From Cognataquiflexum nitidum (GTDB lineage: Bacteria > Bacteroidota > Bacteroidia > Cytophagales > Cyclobacteriaceae), in assembly GCF_022538055.1 (NCBI RefSeq), contig NZ_JAKZAM010000016.1:1-64000 (forward strand): a stretch of 64,000 bases of DNA. Direction: 5' to 3'. The translations under genes were made by a program, and so were the position numbers. Within the stretch, counting starts at the first letter, position 1, and each line of letters opens with the position of its first letter. This document shows positions 18,137 to 28,333 of the stretch, in pieces. Under the pieces are notes generated by a model. The model was not told the origin of the DNA, made no database searches, and saw nothing but the letters and a program-made list of their open reading frames with translations.

Positions 18137-18574
18137 TTAATGATATTCTATTGCAGTAATGATTCCTGGTAAAATCGGTATTCCTAGCCATGCCCTGATT
18201 TGTTGGACTTTGGGTTTGGTATTTCGGATCAGCATTCCTCTGTTATCAAATTGGAAGCTTGCTTCTCCGGCTTCATGTTTTGTAGCAGTTCTAAAATCTA
18301 CCGTTCCATTATTGAGCACATAAAGTGTTTCTGTTATGTCTTTGCCTGTGTAATCTGATTTCAGACTTACTGTCAAATGGATATTTTCCTGTACTACCAT
18401 CTCCACCCATCTGAGTCCTGTTTCACCTCCTTTGGGTTTGGCTTCAATGATTCTTGGATTAAAGTTGACGCCGGCAGGAAGCACCAGGCGTACATTGACC
18501 ATCTGGGCCTCCACAGTACTGATTTTTCCAAAAAACAGTACCGACACGATTATGATCAAACAATACCTAATCAT
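18137..18574 (-). CDS. Pilin-like subunit, unknown family
   Basis: A 145-residue exported protein with a signal peptide ending near VEA at residue 23. It is beta-rich, has no Cys after the signal and ends in PGIITAIEYH, which resembles the terminal strand of the neighbouring subunits. Its start overlaps the end of the upstream 215-residue gene by 8 bases, so it is translationally coupled to it. Probable minor subunit or adaptor of the fimbria. No named family is recognised, so the role rests on position, size and terminal strand. Confidence 0.62.
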   Translation of the reverse strand: MIRYCLIIIVSVLFFGKISTVEAQMVNVRLVLPAGVNFNPRIIEAKPKGGETGLRWVEMVVQENIHLTVSLKSDYTGKDITETLYVLNNGTVDFRTATKHEAGEASFQFDNRGMLIRNTKPKVQQIRAWLGIPILPGIITAIEYH

Positions 18575-19214
18575 AGCTAGTGAAGGATACGTTGATGTTT
18601 ATTTCCCCTTCATAAATCCCTGCAGGTACCATCCCTACCGGACCCAAAGTACCATATAAATACAGGTAGGCTTTTGCTTTTGGCCTGGTAAAGGCCCCAT
18701 CCTCGGGGGAGGGCGGCGCCATCGGTGCCCCAGAAGCCCTCCTGCTTACGGGAAAGGTAATGCTGTAAAAACCTGCCGGAAGCTCCACTGCACTCAGTTT
18801 CCCACTCAATTCGTCCGTAGGGGCCAAATTATTGTAAGCTACTTTGAGTAGAAAAGGAATAGACTCGGTGGGATTGTCTGCGAGAACAAAGGCTGAAGGG
18901 GCACTGACATCTATTGTCAGGTCAAATCCTTCTGGTGCCTCTATCTCGTAGATTACGGCCTGATTATCCACAAGTCCAATGGTTATTGCTTCAGTTCCGG
19001 GTACCAAGGCGCGTTGCTTTTGGTTAAAATCCAAAGTCGGCATCGCACCTTGGGGAGAAAGTATAGTAATGTCATCACTCCCTGTCCAGGTATTGAAACT
19101 GATCCTCTGGGCAAAACCTGTCCCTGACAAAAGGAAGAGGCTTATGCCCAAGAGCATCCTGAATTCTACAATATGTGAAAGAACTTTTATCACTTTATAT
19201 ATATTCCAATTCAA
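18567..19214 (-). CDS. Exported beta-rich protein, probable pilus subunit or tip adaptor
   Basis: A 215-residue protein with a long N-terminal hydrophobic signal (about residues 15-35, ending GFAQ). The mature part begins RISFNTWTGSDDITI and ends AGIYEGEININVSF, the same terminal pattern as the DUF4402-like subunits. A Pro-rich insert (APMAPPSPEDGAF) lies around residue 170. The first 20 bases overlap the upstream pilin-like gene, and its end overlaps the next gene by 8. Placement between subunit genes suggests an adaptor or tip component; this is inference. Confidence 0.6.
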   Translation of the reverse strand: MNWNIYKVIKVLSHIVEFRMLLGISLFLLSGTGFAQRISFNTWTGSDDITILSPQGAMPTLDFNQKQRALVPGTEAITIGLVDNQAVIYEIEAPEGFDLTIDVSAPSAFVLADNPTESIPFLLKVAYNNLAPTDELSGKLSAVELPAGFYSITFPVSRRASGAPMAPPSPEDGAFTRPKAKAYLYLYGTLGPVGMVPAGIYEGEININVSFTSYD

Positions 19215-19704
19215 TGATAAATTCAGAAAGGTAAACTCCCGGCGTCGCTTTGGTCAAATCCAGATTGGCACCAAGCCATACGTACAATTCACCATCTGGA
19301 CCAATTGGAAAAACACCCTCTCCAATGTCCAACAATGCACTTTGGTATTGCAAGTCATTGAAAGCCGCACTTAGGATGTACACTGCAGAAACTTCGCCTA
19401 TACCTTCCTCGTATTCTCTGATCACTTCATTTTGAAGGTAGGTAATCCTTACTCTAGCCCCGGGGCTTCCCATGATTTTGAACATGCCCGCAAATTCACT
19501 TGTTATCGGAGATACCTCCAAAGTCCCACTCATGACCGGAGGATTGATTAGGTCGATATTCCGTATAGTGAGCATATTTAGGTTGTCAGTTACCGTGGCA
19601 GTTGCCCTTACATTCAGTGATGTACCTCTTCCATTGGCTTGTCCAAAGGATACTTTTACCAAAAAACAATTGAAGACCAGAAGTAATGTGAAGAATCTAA
19701 TCAT
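19195..19704 (-). CDS. DUF4402-like minor pilin subunit
   Basis: A 169-residue exported protein: signal peptide ending near FGQ, a DUF4402-like start (NVRATATVTDNLNMLTIRNIDL), beta-rich Cys-free body, and a terminal strand GVYLSEFIIELEY that closely matches the major pilin end GVYSGTFNISAEY. The ATG is one base after the stop of the large T9SS gene, so all four are one transcript (23443 down to 18137). Likely a minor subunit. Confidence 0.7.
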   Translation of the reverse strand: MIRFFTLLLVFNCFLVKVSFGQANGRGTSLNVRATATVTDNLNMLTIRNIDLINPPVMSGTLEVSPITSEFAGMFKIMGSPGARVRITYLQNEVIREYEEGIGEVSAVYILSAAFNDLQYQSALLDIGEGVFPIGPDGELYVWLGANLDLTKATPGVYLSEFIIELEYI

Positions 19705-19705
19705 T

Positions 19706-22700
19706 TCAATTTTTAATAAGTTTTTGGGTAAATCGATAGTTTTTAGTTGCCAATTGGACTATATACAGACCTGTAGCCAGATTGGTCAAATTCGGCATCC
19801 ACTCCAATTCATGGATCCCAGTTCCATACTCAGCAGCAGGAAATCCTGCTACTATTTGACCCATCAGGTCATAGATAAGTATTTCTGCCTTGTCCGATTC
19901 AGGTAAAAAAAACCTGATCTTGGCTGAATCCCTGAATGGATTTGGACTTACCGGAAATAGCTTCGGAAAATCCGGTAGGTATTCAATTTTATCCTCCTGG
20001 AATGCACCACCGATATAGATGGTAAATGGCCTTTCAGGTGATCTAGAGTTGATTTTAGCATTGCTTTCTCCTGTTTTATAGGGTGATCTAAACACTATTG
20101 CATTTGGCAATTCAAATTCATTGGAAGACAATCTTGCCCGTTTTTTAGGGACCTCCGGCGCTTGAAAACTAAAGGTATATGCAGATTGTTCCTGCATGTT
20201 GATGGCTTTTTTATTCAGATGGTCCATCAGAATGATGCTTTTATCCGCGGGCCACTCACTTGGAAGGGTCCAGTTCATAAGGAAGGAACCTTGAAATGCT
20301 TTCCCATTTTTGGAAGCTGCCAGATGCAAAGGGATGATTCTTTCGCGTTCATCCAACAATGGAAGGCTATTGATGACTAAAGGATTACTTGAACGTAATG
20401 AGCCATAAGTGTAGAGGAAAAGCCAATCGTCAGCAAGGGATTCCAGTTGATAGGCATCCTTAGGATCATTTGACTCTCTTCCTTCTCTACCAAAGCTGAT
20501 AAATGACTCTGCCTCCATACCTTCCCCGGCCACAGCAAGCTGAATGGCAAATGGCTCCTCTTCTGCTTTTCTGCCAAAGAAATCTTTGGAAACGATGGTT
20601 TTTACCTCATTACCGGTAAGCTGAAGAAGGGGATTTGGAGCATTGGTCCGAATCCAAAAAGCCTGATATGGTGCTATACGGCCATCACCAAGGGTGCCAA
20701 GGGTGCCGTTATGGGTAAGAAAAGATCCCGAAGCCGGATCCCATACATAGATTGTATTGTCAATATTGGTTTTGTTCCAGCCACTTTCTGAAAAAAAATC
20801 TATCATGCTGGCGGTTGGATTTGCGATCAGGTTAAATCCCGCATCGGCGACATTCACTTCTGTGAGCTGTCCCCCATTGACAATCAGGCTCGTATCCCTC
20901 GGCGTATATGTCACCCCAAAGTCAAATGTGCTATTTGCAAGATTTGGTTCTGTGCCGGTAGCGGAGAGGGTCAAGGGAAGCGCATCCGAATAATTCCCTC
21001 CACCTGACGGTTTTTCTGCTCCATTGAAAACGAATAAGTAATGTCCCCTACCTGAAGGTATGACGTCTGTGATTTGGGCAGGCTTTCTCCAAGTCTGAAG
21101 GCTAGTACCCTGATCGGTTTCATCTACCCATAATATGTTTGGTTGGAGATCGGGACTGTTTGCACCCGGAAAACCTTGGGTTTCAGCATTTGCAAGCATA
21201 TCGGCATAAGTAGTTCCCACGGGAGAACCTGCCATTCTCCATCCTTTATTTCCTGTCAATTCCTGCTGAACTTCTAAGGTTGGGTTTTGGGTGCTGAGAT
21301 TGAGGTAAATAGCCGTGGGATTCAAAACAATTTTGGCTGAACCTGACGTAGTCAAAGTAGCCGAATTCTCTATTGTCATCTGGGCAGAAGGCCTAACGGT
21401 TACAGTAGAAGGCGATGAAATATCCACCAAACCTTCTACCAAAAAATTACCGTTAATTTCTATGTCTCCAGTAACTGTTTTCAGTCCAGCTCCTGATATT
21501 CTGAGGCCATTGAAAGTACCTCCAGTAATATTTACATCCACATTTTGATCAAAGACAACCAATCCATTTCCAGGAATAAATACACCTTCAACATTCCAGT
21601 TTCCGGCAACCTGATGCGTAAATCCGGATCCCAAAAAGGTGGTACCTGTACCGATTTGGACATTGGCACCGAAATTGATTCCTTCAACTGCTGTCACCGA
21701 AACAGTTCCTGACATGGTAAAATCATCACAGATCGTATTTGTCCCTAGCTGCAAGGTTTTGATCCCGGTACCGCTAAGTATCAATTCCCCATAAGTAGAA
21801 GGGCTATTGATGTTAGCGACACTTTGGTTGGTCCCGTAATATTGTATAGTACTGTTACAGCCAATCACGTGGGATGTATAATTAGACGGAAGTGTGTTGG
21901 TTCCACCGATTCGGAGCATTGCCCCATCTGCTAAAGTCAATGTGCCACCTGTTGCAGTTCGGTCAGCAGTAAAAGTCGACATATCAAGTCCTCCATCTAT
22001 AACTGAGAGGTCGGTGACAATGGCCACATTTTGAGACAGGCTGACTGTCTGATTACCTATTGGGCCGGAGTTTTCTACAGTCAGGCTATTGACCGTAGTG
22101 GGCAGCCCGTTACCGGAACTTTGGTTTGTCTGACCGCTATAAATGTAATTTGCACCGGTATTGTAAGATCTCGCTCCGGTCACCCTCACCATTCCGGTGG
22201 CACCCGTGGTGGTGATTCCCTGTGCTGATTTGATTCCAAGTGTTGCGCCAGTTTGAAGGGTAAAAGTACCGCCACCAAGGAAAACTGTATTGGAATCGGC
22301 CGGTCTCACGTGTGCCCCGGTCGATACTATATAGTTGATCACATTGGTGACGGTCCCGCCAGATGTATAAGTCTGGTGATTTGTGGTATTCCCATTAAAA
22401 ATAATTCTTCCTGAACCTGTAGCTGTTTCGTTGATGGTGCCGCCTGTATGGGTGAAGTCCCCGGCAATATTTAAAGTGCCGATGGCGGTATTGCTGATAC
22501 TCATGTTTAGCAATCCGCCAGTGATAGTAGCATTACCAAGCACGGTAATGCTCCTTTGCGCACCTGTGGCATTGACTATTGCATACCTTCCTCCGGAGAT
22601 TTGGAAATCTCCTCCAACAGTGTAGGCTGCACTCCCCTGTCTGATTTCGCCAGTTGCTGTTCCATTTTGAATGATCAAATTCCCAGCAATCCCCAAAGGT

Positions 22701-23443
22701 GAAAAAGTCATGTTTACTGTCATGGCTGGGGATTGAAAAATAAAGTTTCCAAAATTTTGGTTTGTACTTCCTACCGTTGTACCTGTGACCCCTGTCAATC
22801 TTACAGTCGAAGTCGGGTTCCAGGTGGCCAATGGAAGAGAAGTGCCATTCCTTGCATGTGTGTATTCAGAATTTGGTCCAAATATAATTTTAGCAGTACC
22901 AGAACTAGTGAAACTCCCACCAGTGTTGGTGATTTTACCATTGACAGTAATCAATGTTCCTGCATTGCCGGTGTTAATATTCCCATTTGTCCCCAAAATC
23001 AATTCCCCGTCTATCACAGCGGAGGCATTTATAGCCAAGGTAATCCTGAATCTACTTGTCCCTCTTATAGTAAGGGTAGATCCGGAATCAACATTCCAGT
23101 CAGTATCCGTTCCATTGTTGATATTTAAATTCTGATTACTGACAGTGGAAGCCAAAGTAATATTTGAATTATTGGCAACAATCAATCCTCTGATGGTCTG
23201 TGAAGGAACAGCTGTAACAGTGAGAGTCTCACCAGAATTAAATTGAAGTATATCTGTAGTCGCAGGGGTAGTGCGGGTAGGTGACCAGTTAAACCTATTT
23301 GTCCAAGCCCCATTATCGGCTCCAATCCAAGTGTATGTGGTCTGTCCAAGAGATACCATGGGCATAAATGCAAGCAGTACCAAGCAGCAAATTTTTGCTG
23401 CCGGTACGCTTTCAAAAAACGATATGTTACTATCAGTTTGCAT
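19706..23443 (-). CDS. Large T9SS-sorted surface protein, putative adhesin
   Basis: A 1245-residue protein with an N-terminal signal region, a long Gly/Thr/Asn-rich body (about 40-750) with repeated short beta-strand units of the autotransporter-like beta-helix type, an NPTA-like region around 930, and a C-terminal T9SS type A sorting domain: FPVSPNPFRDSAKIRF, IYDLMGQIV, ATGLYIVQL and a final basic RFTQKLIKN. It is therefore exported by the Sec and T9SS routes and attached to the surface or released. It is the first gene of the pilus locus, one base before a pilin-like gene. A role as adhesin is inferred from repeats and context. Confidence 0.85.
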   Translation of the reverse strand: MQTDSNISFFESVPAAKICCLVLLAFMPMVSLGQTTYTWIGADNGAWTNRFNWSPTRTTPATTDILQFNSGETLTVTAVPSQTIRGLIVANNSNITLASTVSNQNLNINNGTDTDWNVDSGSTLTIRGTSRFRITLAINASAVIDGELILGTNGNINTGNAGTLITVNGKITNTGGSFTSSGTAKIIFGPNSEYTHARNGTSLPLATWNPTSTVRLTGVTGTTVGSTNQNFGNFIFQSPAMTVNMTFSPLGIAGNLIIQNGTATGEIRQGSAAYTVGGDFQISGGRYAIVNATGAQRSITVLGNATITGGLLNMSISNTAIGTLNIAGDFTHTGGTINETATGSGRIIFNGNTTNHQTYTSGGTVTNVINYIVSTGAHVRPADSNTVFLGGGTFTLQTGATLGIKSAQGITTTGATGMVRVTGARSYNTGANYIYSGQTNQSSGNGLPTTVNSLTVENSGPIGNQTVSLSQNVAIVTDLSVIDGGLDMSTFTADRTATGGTLTLADGAMLRIGGTNTLPSNYTSHVIGCNSTIQYYGTNQSVANINSPSTYGELILSGTGIKTLQLGTNTICDDFTMSGTVSVTAVEGINFGANVQIGTGTTFLGSGFTHQVAGNWNVEGVFIPGNGLVVFDQNVDVNITGGTFNGLRISGAGLKTVTGDIEINGNFLVEGLVDISSPSTVTVRPSAQMTIENSATLTTSGSAKIVLNPTAIYLNLSTQNPTLEVQQELTGNKGWRMAGSPVGTTYADMLANAETQGFPGANSPDLQPNILWVDETDQGTSLQTWRKPAQITDVIPSGRGHYLFVFNGAEKPSGGGNYSDALPLTLSATGTEPNLANSTFDFGVTYTPRDTSLIVNGGQLTEVNVADAGFNLIANPTASMIDFFSESGWNKTNIDNTIYVWDPASGSFLTHNGTLGTLGDGRIAPYQAFWIRTNAPNPLLQLTGNEVKTIVSKDFFGRKAEEEPFAIQLAVAGEGMEAESFISFGREGRESNDPKDAYQLESLADDWLFLYTYGSLRSSNPLVINSLPLLDERERIIPLHLAASKNGKAFQGSFLMNWTLPSEWPADKSIILMDHLNKKAINMQEQSAYTFSFQAPEVPKKRARLSSNEFELPNAIVFRSPYKTGESNAKINSRSPERPFTIYIGGAFQEDKIEYLPDFPKLFPVSPNPFRDSAKIRFFLPESDKAEILIYDLMGQIVAGFPAAEYGTGIHELEWMPNLTNLATGLYIVQLATKNYRFTQKLIKN

Positions 23444-24519
23444 TTATTAAACAATGTCTAGAGTCTGTTTTTTTTTATTGTTAAGTTTCATTTCATTCCA
23501 AAACATACCTTTTCCATCTATTGGCAAAACACCAAAGGAAACCAAGAGTATTTTCTTGAATCGGGCTACTGTCTTGAAGGCAGAGCTTTGGGATAAAATG
23601 AATTAATGTCAGGTTGAATTTTGTTGCTCCTTCCCAAATAAAAATTAGGTGATTTATATTCAGAGAAGTAACAAGGAAACTAGGGCGTATTACTGATTTA
23701 TTTTTTGTTTCATTTTCTCAGGAGGAGCTTTTTGTTTCCTGTTCCTCCAAAGGGTAAAATTCATGTTTCAATATTCCTTAATCGAAGAGTTTTTTTATAC
23801 CAAAAAGAGGTTCTTGCGAGATTAATTTTGGCTATAAATGTGATGCAATATAAATACAAATATTAAAAACAAAACATTTTATAATAAAATAAATAGATCG
23901 CCAATGATTTTATAGGTGATTTCACAGAAAACATTATTTTTTATATGTCTGAAATTTTGCATTATCAAATTACATATCTGCATTTTAAAGCGGTTTTTTG
24001 ACAAGAACATATCGGAAAAAAAAAATTACCGAAAACGCGTATTTTTTTTTCGATTTATAGTATTTCGACCTTAAAATGGCATAAATTTCTTCTTGATGGC
24101 TTAAAAAAAACCGGTCTTTTTTGATCAAAAATGATAATGAAAGGAACAAAAAAAATAACTATCTGATTTTTATAAAATTTAAAATGAGTATTTGTAAAAG
24201 CAGCCTCAAAAAAGAGAATTGAAGTGTTTTTATCTAATTAATTATTATAATATTAAAATTTTACCAATTAAATATCCTGTAAATTATTTTTGATTAATAC
24301 CCGACGAAGGGAAGGCTAATTTTGATAAAGGTCTAGATACCACCTGAAATTGAAAGATGAAAAAAGCTAAGGCCAAAGAACATTCTTTTGTTAATTGAGA
24401 GTTAAACCCGATTTTTTCCCTTTGAATGCCATTTCTTTATTGGCTTTTTATTTACAAAAAACATCACTGAAGTACCAAATTGGCTGTTTTCAAGGTAAAT
24501 TTTTTAAAATTTTGATGAC
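23444..24519. other. Long AT-rich intergenic region between the pilus locus and the two-component genes
   Basis: A gap of 1076 bases with strong AT bias and homopolymer A and T runs, especially 23780-24300. No frame longer than about 30 codons looks real and no clear hairpin array or repeat was found. It must contain the promoters of the divergent genes at 23443 and 24520. Confidence 0.5.
23499..23529 (-). promoter_or_regulatory. Candidate promoter of the T9SS protein and pilus operon
   Basis: On the minus strand TTTTG (23525-23529), 17 bases, then TATGTTTTG (23499-23507), one base longer than TAnnTTTG. It is 56 bases upstream of ATG 23443. The match is imperfect. Confidence 0.35.
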
Positions 24520-24918
24520 ATGAATATACTTCTTGTTGATGAAGACTGCTCAGTAAGGTCTGAATTGTACAGGTTTTTTACTGAATGCGGCCACGAAGTA
24601 GTAGAGGCAGAAAATGGAAGGGAAGGTCTGGTAAAATTCTATACCATAGGTTCGACCTATTTCGATGTGATAGTCACTGACATGGTACTCCCAACTCTCT
24701 CGGGCAAAGACATGGCCAGCCGGATAAAAAATAGTTATTTAGGAAGCCAAATACCAATATTGGCCATTACCTCTGATTTTGAAAATGATTACAAGGTGAA
24801 TAATGACTCTCCTTTCAATCTAATCCTTCCGAAAGACCTGAGCAATTCAAAACTTCTTGACTTTTGTCTTTTGATGGCAAAGAAATCTCGTTCACCTATG
24901 CTTTATAGGGAAGCTTGA
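24520..24918 (+). CDS. Stand-alone response-regulator receiver domain
   Basis: A 132-residue protein consisting only of a receiver domain: acidic pair in LLVDED at the start, phospho-acceptor Asp54 in VIVTDMVLP, Thr84 in AITSD and Lys105 in LILPKDL. There is no output domain. It is convergent with the histidine kinase gene and overlaps its end by 23 bases, so the two form a likely pair by position. Single-domain regulators act on other proteins or shuttle phosphate; which applies here is unknown. Confidence 0.88.
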   Translation: MNILLVDEDCSVRSELYRFFTECGHEVVEAENGREGLVKFYTIGSTYFDVIVTDMVLPTLSGKDMASRIKNSYLGSQIPILAITSDFENDYKVNNDSPFNLILPKDLSNSKLLDFCLLMAKKSRSPMLYREA

Positions 24919-27900
24919 CTATAAATTCAGATCCTTCGCCGAGTTCGCTTTTGAATTTGACATTACCCCTCAGCTTTTTGACAAATTCATTCACTATGCT
25001 TAGGCCGAGGCCTGTACCTTTTATATTTGAGACGTTTTTGGACCTGAAAAACGAATCGAAGATATATTTTTGGTCTTCTTTGGGAATCCCTACTCCGTAA
25101 TCCTTTATTCTAATCTCAAATGTCTTAGGCAGGTAGGTGAGCGTCAGGTCGGGAGCTTTATCCTCGGGTAATGAATACTTCAATGCATTTTCGACAATGT
25201 TTTTAAAAACATGGGTCAGCCATACAGGGTCTGAATATATCAACCTTTCCTTATCCGGAAAATGTGTACTTATCTTGCTTGCGGGTGGCTTATGGTCGTT
25301 GAATTCTGAAATCAAATTGGAGATAAAATTAATGATGTATAGGGGCTGTGAAACAGCCTTTAACTTATCATGTTCATTTTTTTCCAATATCAAAACATCA
25401 TTGACCACATTGTTAAGTCTCTTGATTTGATTGTAGATACGGTTGAGGTGCGTAGCTAGCTGATCTTTAGAGATTTCCATTTTTTCTTGTTGGGACATGG
25501 CCAAAAGCAGGTCCGTGCTACTAAGAATAGTGGACAAAGGCGTACGGAACTCATGGGATGTCATAGAAATAAATCTTGATTTCAACTGGTTCAATTCTTT
25601 TTCCTTTAAAAGTGCCTTTTTCAATTCCTCGATCCCCAATTCCCTCTCAGTCACATCCCTTGATGTTGCCAAAATGGAAAACAGCTTTCCTTCCTGGTCT
25701 TTCAAAGGCTTGAGCAATACCTCCAAAAATATTGTATTCCCACTTGTTTTGTGTTTATGCGGAAATACTACTTTGAATAGGTTTTCAATCTGTGTCGAGA
25801 CTTCAGGAACATTGAATACCGCTGAAGGTCTCCTGCCTACCAACTCAGCAGGGGTATATCCTAACACTTTTTCTACGGATGGGGAGACATATTGAAACGC
25901 CATATCCGGATCATGCAGTGCGATGATATCACCCGTATTTTCGGAAAGCAATCGGTACATTTCATCTGCCCGCTTTCTCATCTTGTCGGATTCCTTTTTC
26001 TTCCTATTGATCCTGATGGCCTGAATCAAGTTGGCATAACTTGAAACCAAAGGTTCAAGAAATTCAACATCAGCCATCGAATAATCATGAGATTTATTGG
26101 CAAGACCCATCAAGCCAACGAACTCTTCACCTTTATAAACAGGAATACCAAGGTATCTTTCCAATCTAGGGTGCCCATGAGGCGTCCCTCCTCCTCTCGG
26201 ATCTGCGTAAGCTTGATTGGCAATTACAATTCGTCCAGTCCTTAGAGATTCACCGAAAAGGGTGTCCAGATTTCTAAATTCTAATCCTGTCCTATAATTC
26301 TGATTGTAGAAATGTTGTGTTTCTTCAGACCATGCAATGTTGGAAAGAGTGTGAGTTTTCAAGTAAGCTTGCCCCTTCTCATCGTAAAGCACTTCTCCAA
26401 TAAACCCAAACTTACTTTCAGTGAGGTTTAGAATTTTGGCCAGTAAGGTTTCTAAAGGTGTGATAAAATCTTCCTGAAGGAAGAAGCTGATCTGAGTTTC
26501 ATTGACTGCCTGTAATAATTCATTTAGTTTGTAAGCCCTTTCTTCGGCCTTTTTCCTATCATTGATATCAAATAACACGACGACCAATGCTTCTTCACCC
26601 ATAAATGGGATCTTATGGGAGGAAAGGCTGTACCATAATTCCTCCTTACTTTCTTGGACCTGAAGCATCACCTCGAGGCTTTTGACATCACCATGTTCCA
26701 AAAAATACTCTGACAATAGCATCTTCTGATTCTTCAAAGTAAAAATCTCATCAAGGTTGAGATCAAAAAGTGCCTCAATTGAATTTACCCTCAAAATATC
26801 TCTAAAATCCTTATTCAGGTAAAAAATATTTCCATTACTTATAGAGCTGATAATCAATGGAAAGGGTATATTTTCTGTAATGGTTCTGAATCTTTCCTCA
26901 CTCTTCTGAAGGTTTATTTCTTTTGTCTTGAGCTCAGTTACATCAGTAAATCTTCCGTGAACTCTCAGGTTATTGCCTTGGTCGTCTTTTTCCATCCAGG
27001 ACTTTTCCTGAATCCATTTGAGTTCACCCTTATTATTGATGACACGGTAGCTGAGATCGAGGGATCCTGTTTCAAAAAGCTTAAGATCTGCTTTTTCCAA
27101 TAAAGATTTGTCACCGGGATGAATAGCCTTTCGGCGGAAATCCTTGTCATTACAAAACTGGGATTTTTCAAATCCCAGCAGTGATATATTATCAGAAAGA
27201 AAAATACATTCCCCAGTCAAAGCATCAAAAGTATAAAGTGCGTCTTTTACAGTATTGATGATGGCCTGATTCCTTTTGTCACTTTCCTTTAAAGCTTCTA
27301 AAGTGACTTTTTCTTTATCAATGTCTATCAGGGTGCCAAATACCCCGGAAGCATTTCCTTTCCTATCCAACATCAAAATACCCTCCATTTTGACCCAAAT
27401 TGAGCGCTTATTTGAAGTTTTCAATTGAAGTTCTTTTTCAAACCTGGTTATTTTTTTGGAAATAATATGCTCCATCTTGTTTTCCAAAGCCACCGAACAG
27501 GGATCTTCCACAAAATCAAAAAATGATTTTCCAATAGATTCAGAAATGGTAAATCCAGTGGTTCTTTCCCAGGTACTGTTGAGGAAGTGAAGTTTTCCAA
27601 TCAAATCATACCTAAAAACAACATCATTGATATTGTTCACCAAAAAACGATAATGCTTTTGGCTTTTCAACAACCTCTTTTGCTGCTTTCTGACCAGAAA
27701 GGTGTTTCCTAATGTAGAGGCAAAAGCATGAAGTGCAGAGGCCTGTTCATTGGTAAAGAGGTCTTCAGATTTGCAATTGTCAAATCCGATAAAACCCCAA
27801 AAAAATTCTCCTGAAAAAATCGGAACAAACATGTAGGATAAAATCCCCTGCTCACTCATAGCTTCATAAAAATCCTTGTTAACTGTATCTTTTACACGCT

Positions 27901-28204
27901 CATTGATAACCTCATTTTTACAAAGTTTGGCATGGATTTCAGGGTATATGGACCACGGGGCATTTTGGAGTACCTCGAAGTCGATCTGAGGCACCACTCC
28001 TTCAGCACACCATTCAAATTTGTAAGAAAACAATGACTCCCCATCTTCTGCAAAATGGTTTTTAAAAATATAAATCCTATCCACCTCCGAGGAGCTTCCT
28101 AAAAAATAGAGGATATAGGGGATAGCTTCCTTTAAACTGGAGTTGGACTGCAACAAATAATATGATTCACCTATTGCCCCAAGGATTCTTGCACTTCGAT
28201 TCAT
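24896..28204 (-). CDS. Multi-sensor histidine kinase (GAF and PAS domains)
   Basis: A 1102-residue soluble kinase from ATG 28204 (an in-frame TTG 36 bases upstream is less likely). Order, in residues: GAF-like region to about 185, PAS about 190-300, PAS 315-430, PAS 440-560, GAF 580-740 (YRTGLEFRNLDTLFGESLR...GIPVYKGEEFVGLMG), PAS 750-870, then HisKA with His884 in SMTSHEFRTP and HATPase_c with FKNIVENALKYS, DYGVGIP and GTGLGLSIV. No membrane helix is seen, so it senses cytoplasmic signals. Opposite is a receiver-only gene and upstream a LytTR regulator starts divergently. Confidence 0.9.
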   Translation of the reverse strand: MNRSARILGAIGESYYLLQSNSSLKEAIPYILYFLGSSSEVDRIYIFKNHFAEDGESLFSYKFEWCAEGVVPQIDFEVLQNAPWSIYPEIHAKLCKNEVINERVKDTVNKDFYEAMSEQGILSYMFVPIFSGEFFWGFIGFDNCKSEDLFTNEQASALHAFASTLGNTFLVRKQQKRLLKSQKHYRFLVNNINDVVFRYDLIGKLHFLNSTWERTTGFTISESIGKSFFDFVEDPCSVALENKMEHIISKKITRFEKELQLKTSNKRSIWVKMEGILMLDRKGNASGVFGTLIDIDKEKVTLEALKESDKRNQAIINTVKDALYTFDALTGECIFLSDNISLLGFEKSQFCNDKDFRRKAIHPGDKSLLEKADLKLFETGSLDLSYRVINNKGELKWIQEKSWMEKDDQGNNLRVHGRFTDVTELKTKEINLQKSEERFRTITENIPFPLIISSISNGNIFYLNKDFRDILRVNSIEALFDLNLDEIFTLKNQKMLLSEYFLEHGDVKSLEVMLQVQESKEELWYSLSSHKIPFMGEEALVVVLFDINDRKKAEERAYKLNELLQAVNETQISFFLQEDFITPLETLLAKILNLTESKFGFIGEVLYDEKGQAYLKTHTLSNIAWSEETQHFYNQNYRTGLEFRNLDTLFGESLRTGRIVIANQAYADPRGGGTPHGHPRLERYLGIPVYKGEEFVGLMGLANKSHDYSMADVEFLEPLVSSYANLIQAIRINRKKKESDKMRKRADEMYRLLSENTGDIIALHDPDMAFQYVSPSVEKVLGYTPAELVGRRPSAVFNVPEVSTQIENLFKVVFPHKHKTSGNTIFLEVLLKPLKDQEGKLFSILATSRDVTERELGIEELKKALLKEKELNQLKSRFISMTSHEFRTPLSTILSSTDLLLAMSQQEKMEISKDQLATHLNRIYNQIKRLNNVVNDVLILEKNEHDKLKAVSQPLYIINFISNLISEFNDHKPPASKISTHFPDKERLIYSDPVWLTHVFKNIVENALKYSLPEDKAPDLTLTYLPKTFEIRIKDYGVGIPKEDQKYIFDSFFRSKNVSNIKGTGLGLSIVNEFVKKLRGNVKFKSELGEGSEFIVKLPYKA

Positions 28205-28333
28205 AAACCAAATGATTGTGAGAGTGTAAATAAAATTCAATATATTTTAAATTCAGTTCATTTAATTAACAAAAATGATCCTTTTGTTTAGATTTACTAT
28301 AACAAAAGGATTTGGCATAATATCTTGGTCACT

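Noticed and set aside
23444..24519. Long non-coding RNA or riboswitch in the AT-rich gap
   Set aside because: No stable hairpin series or known motif could be found by eye; only AT-rich sequence is seen.
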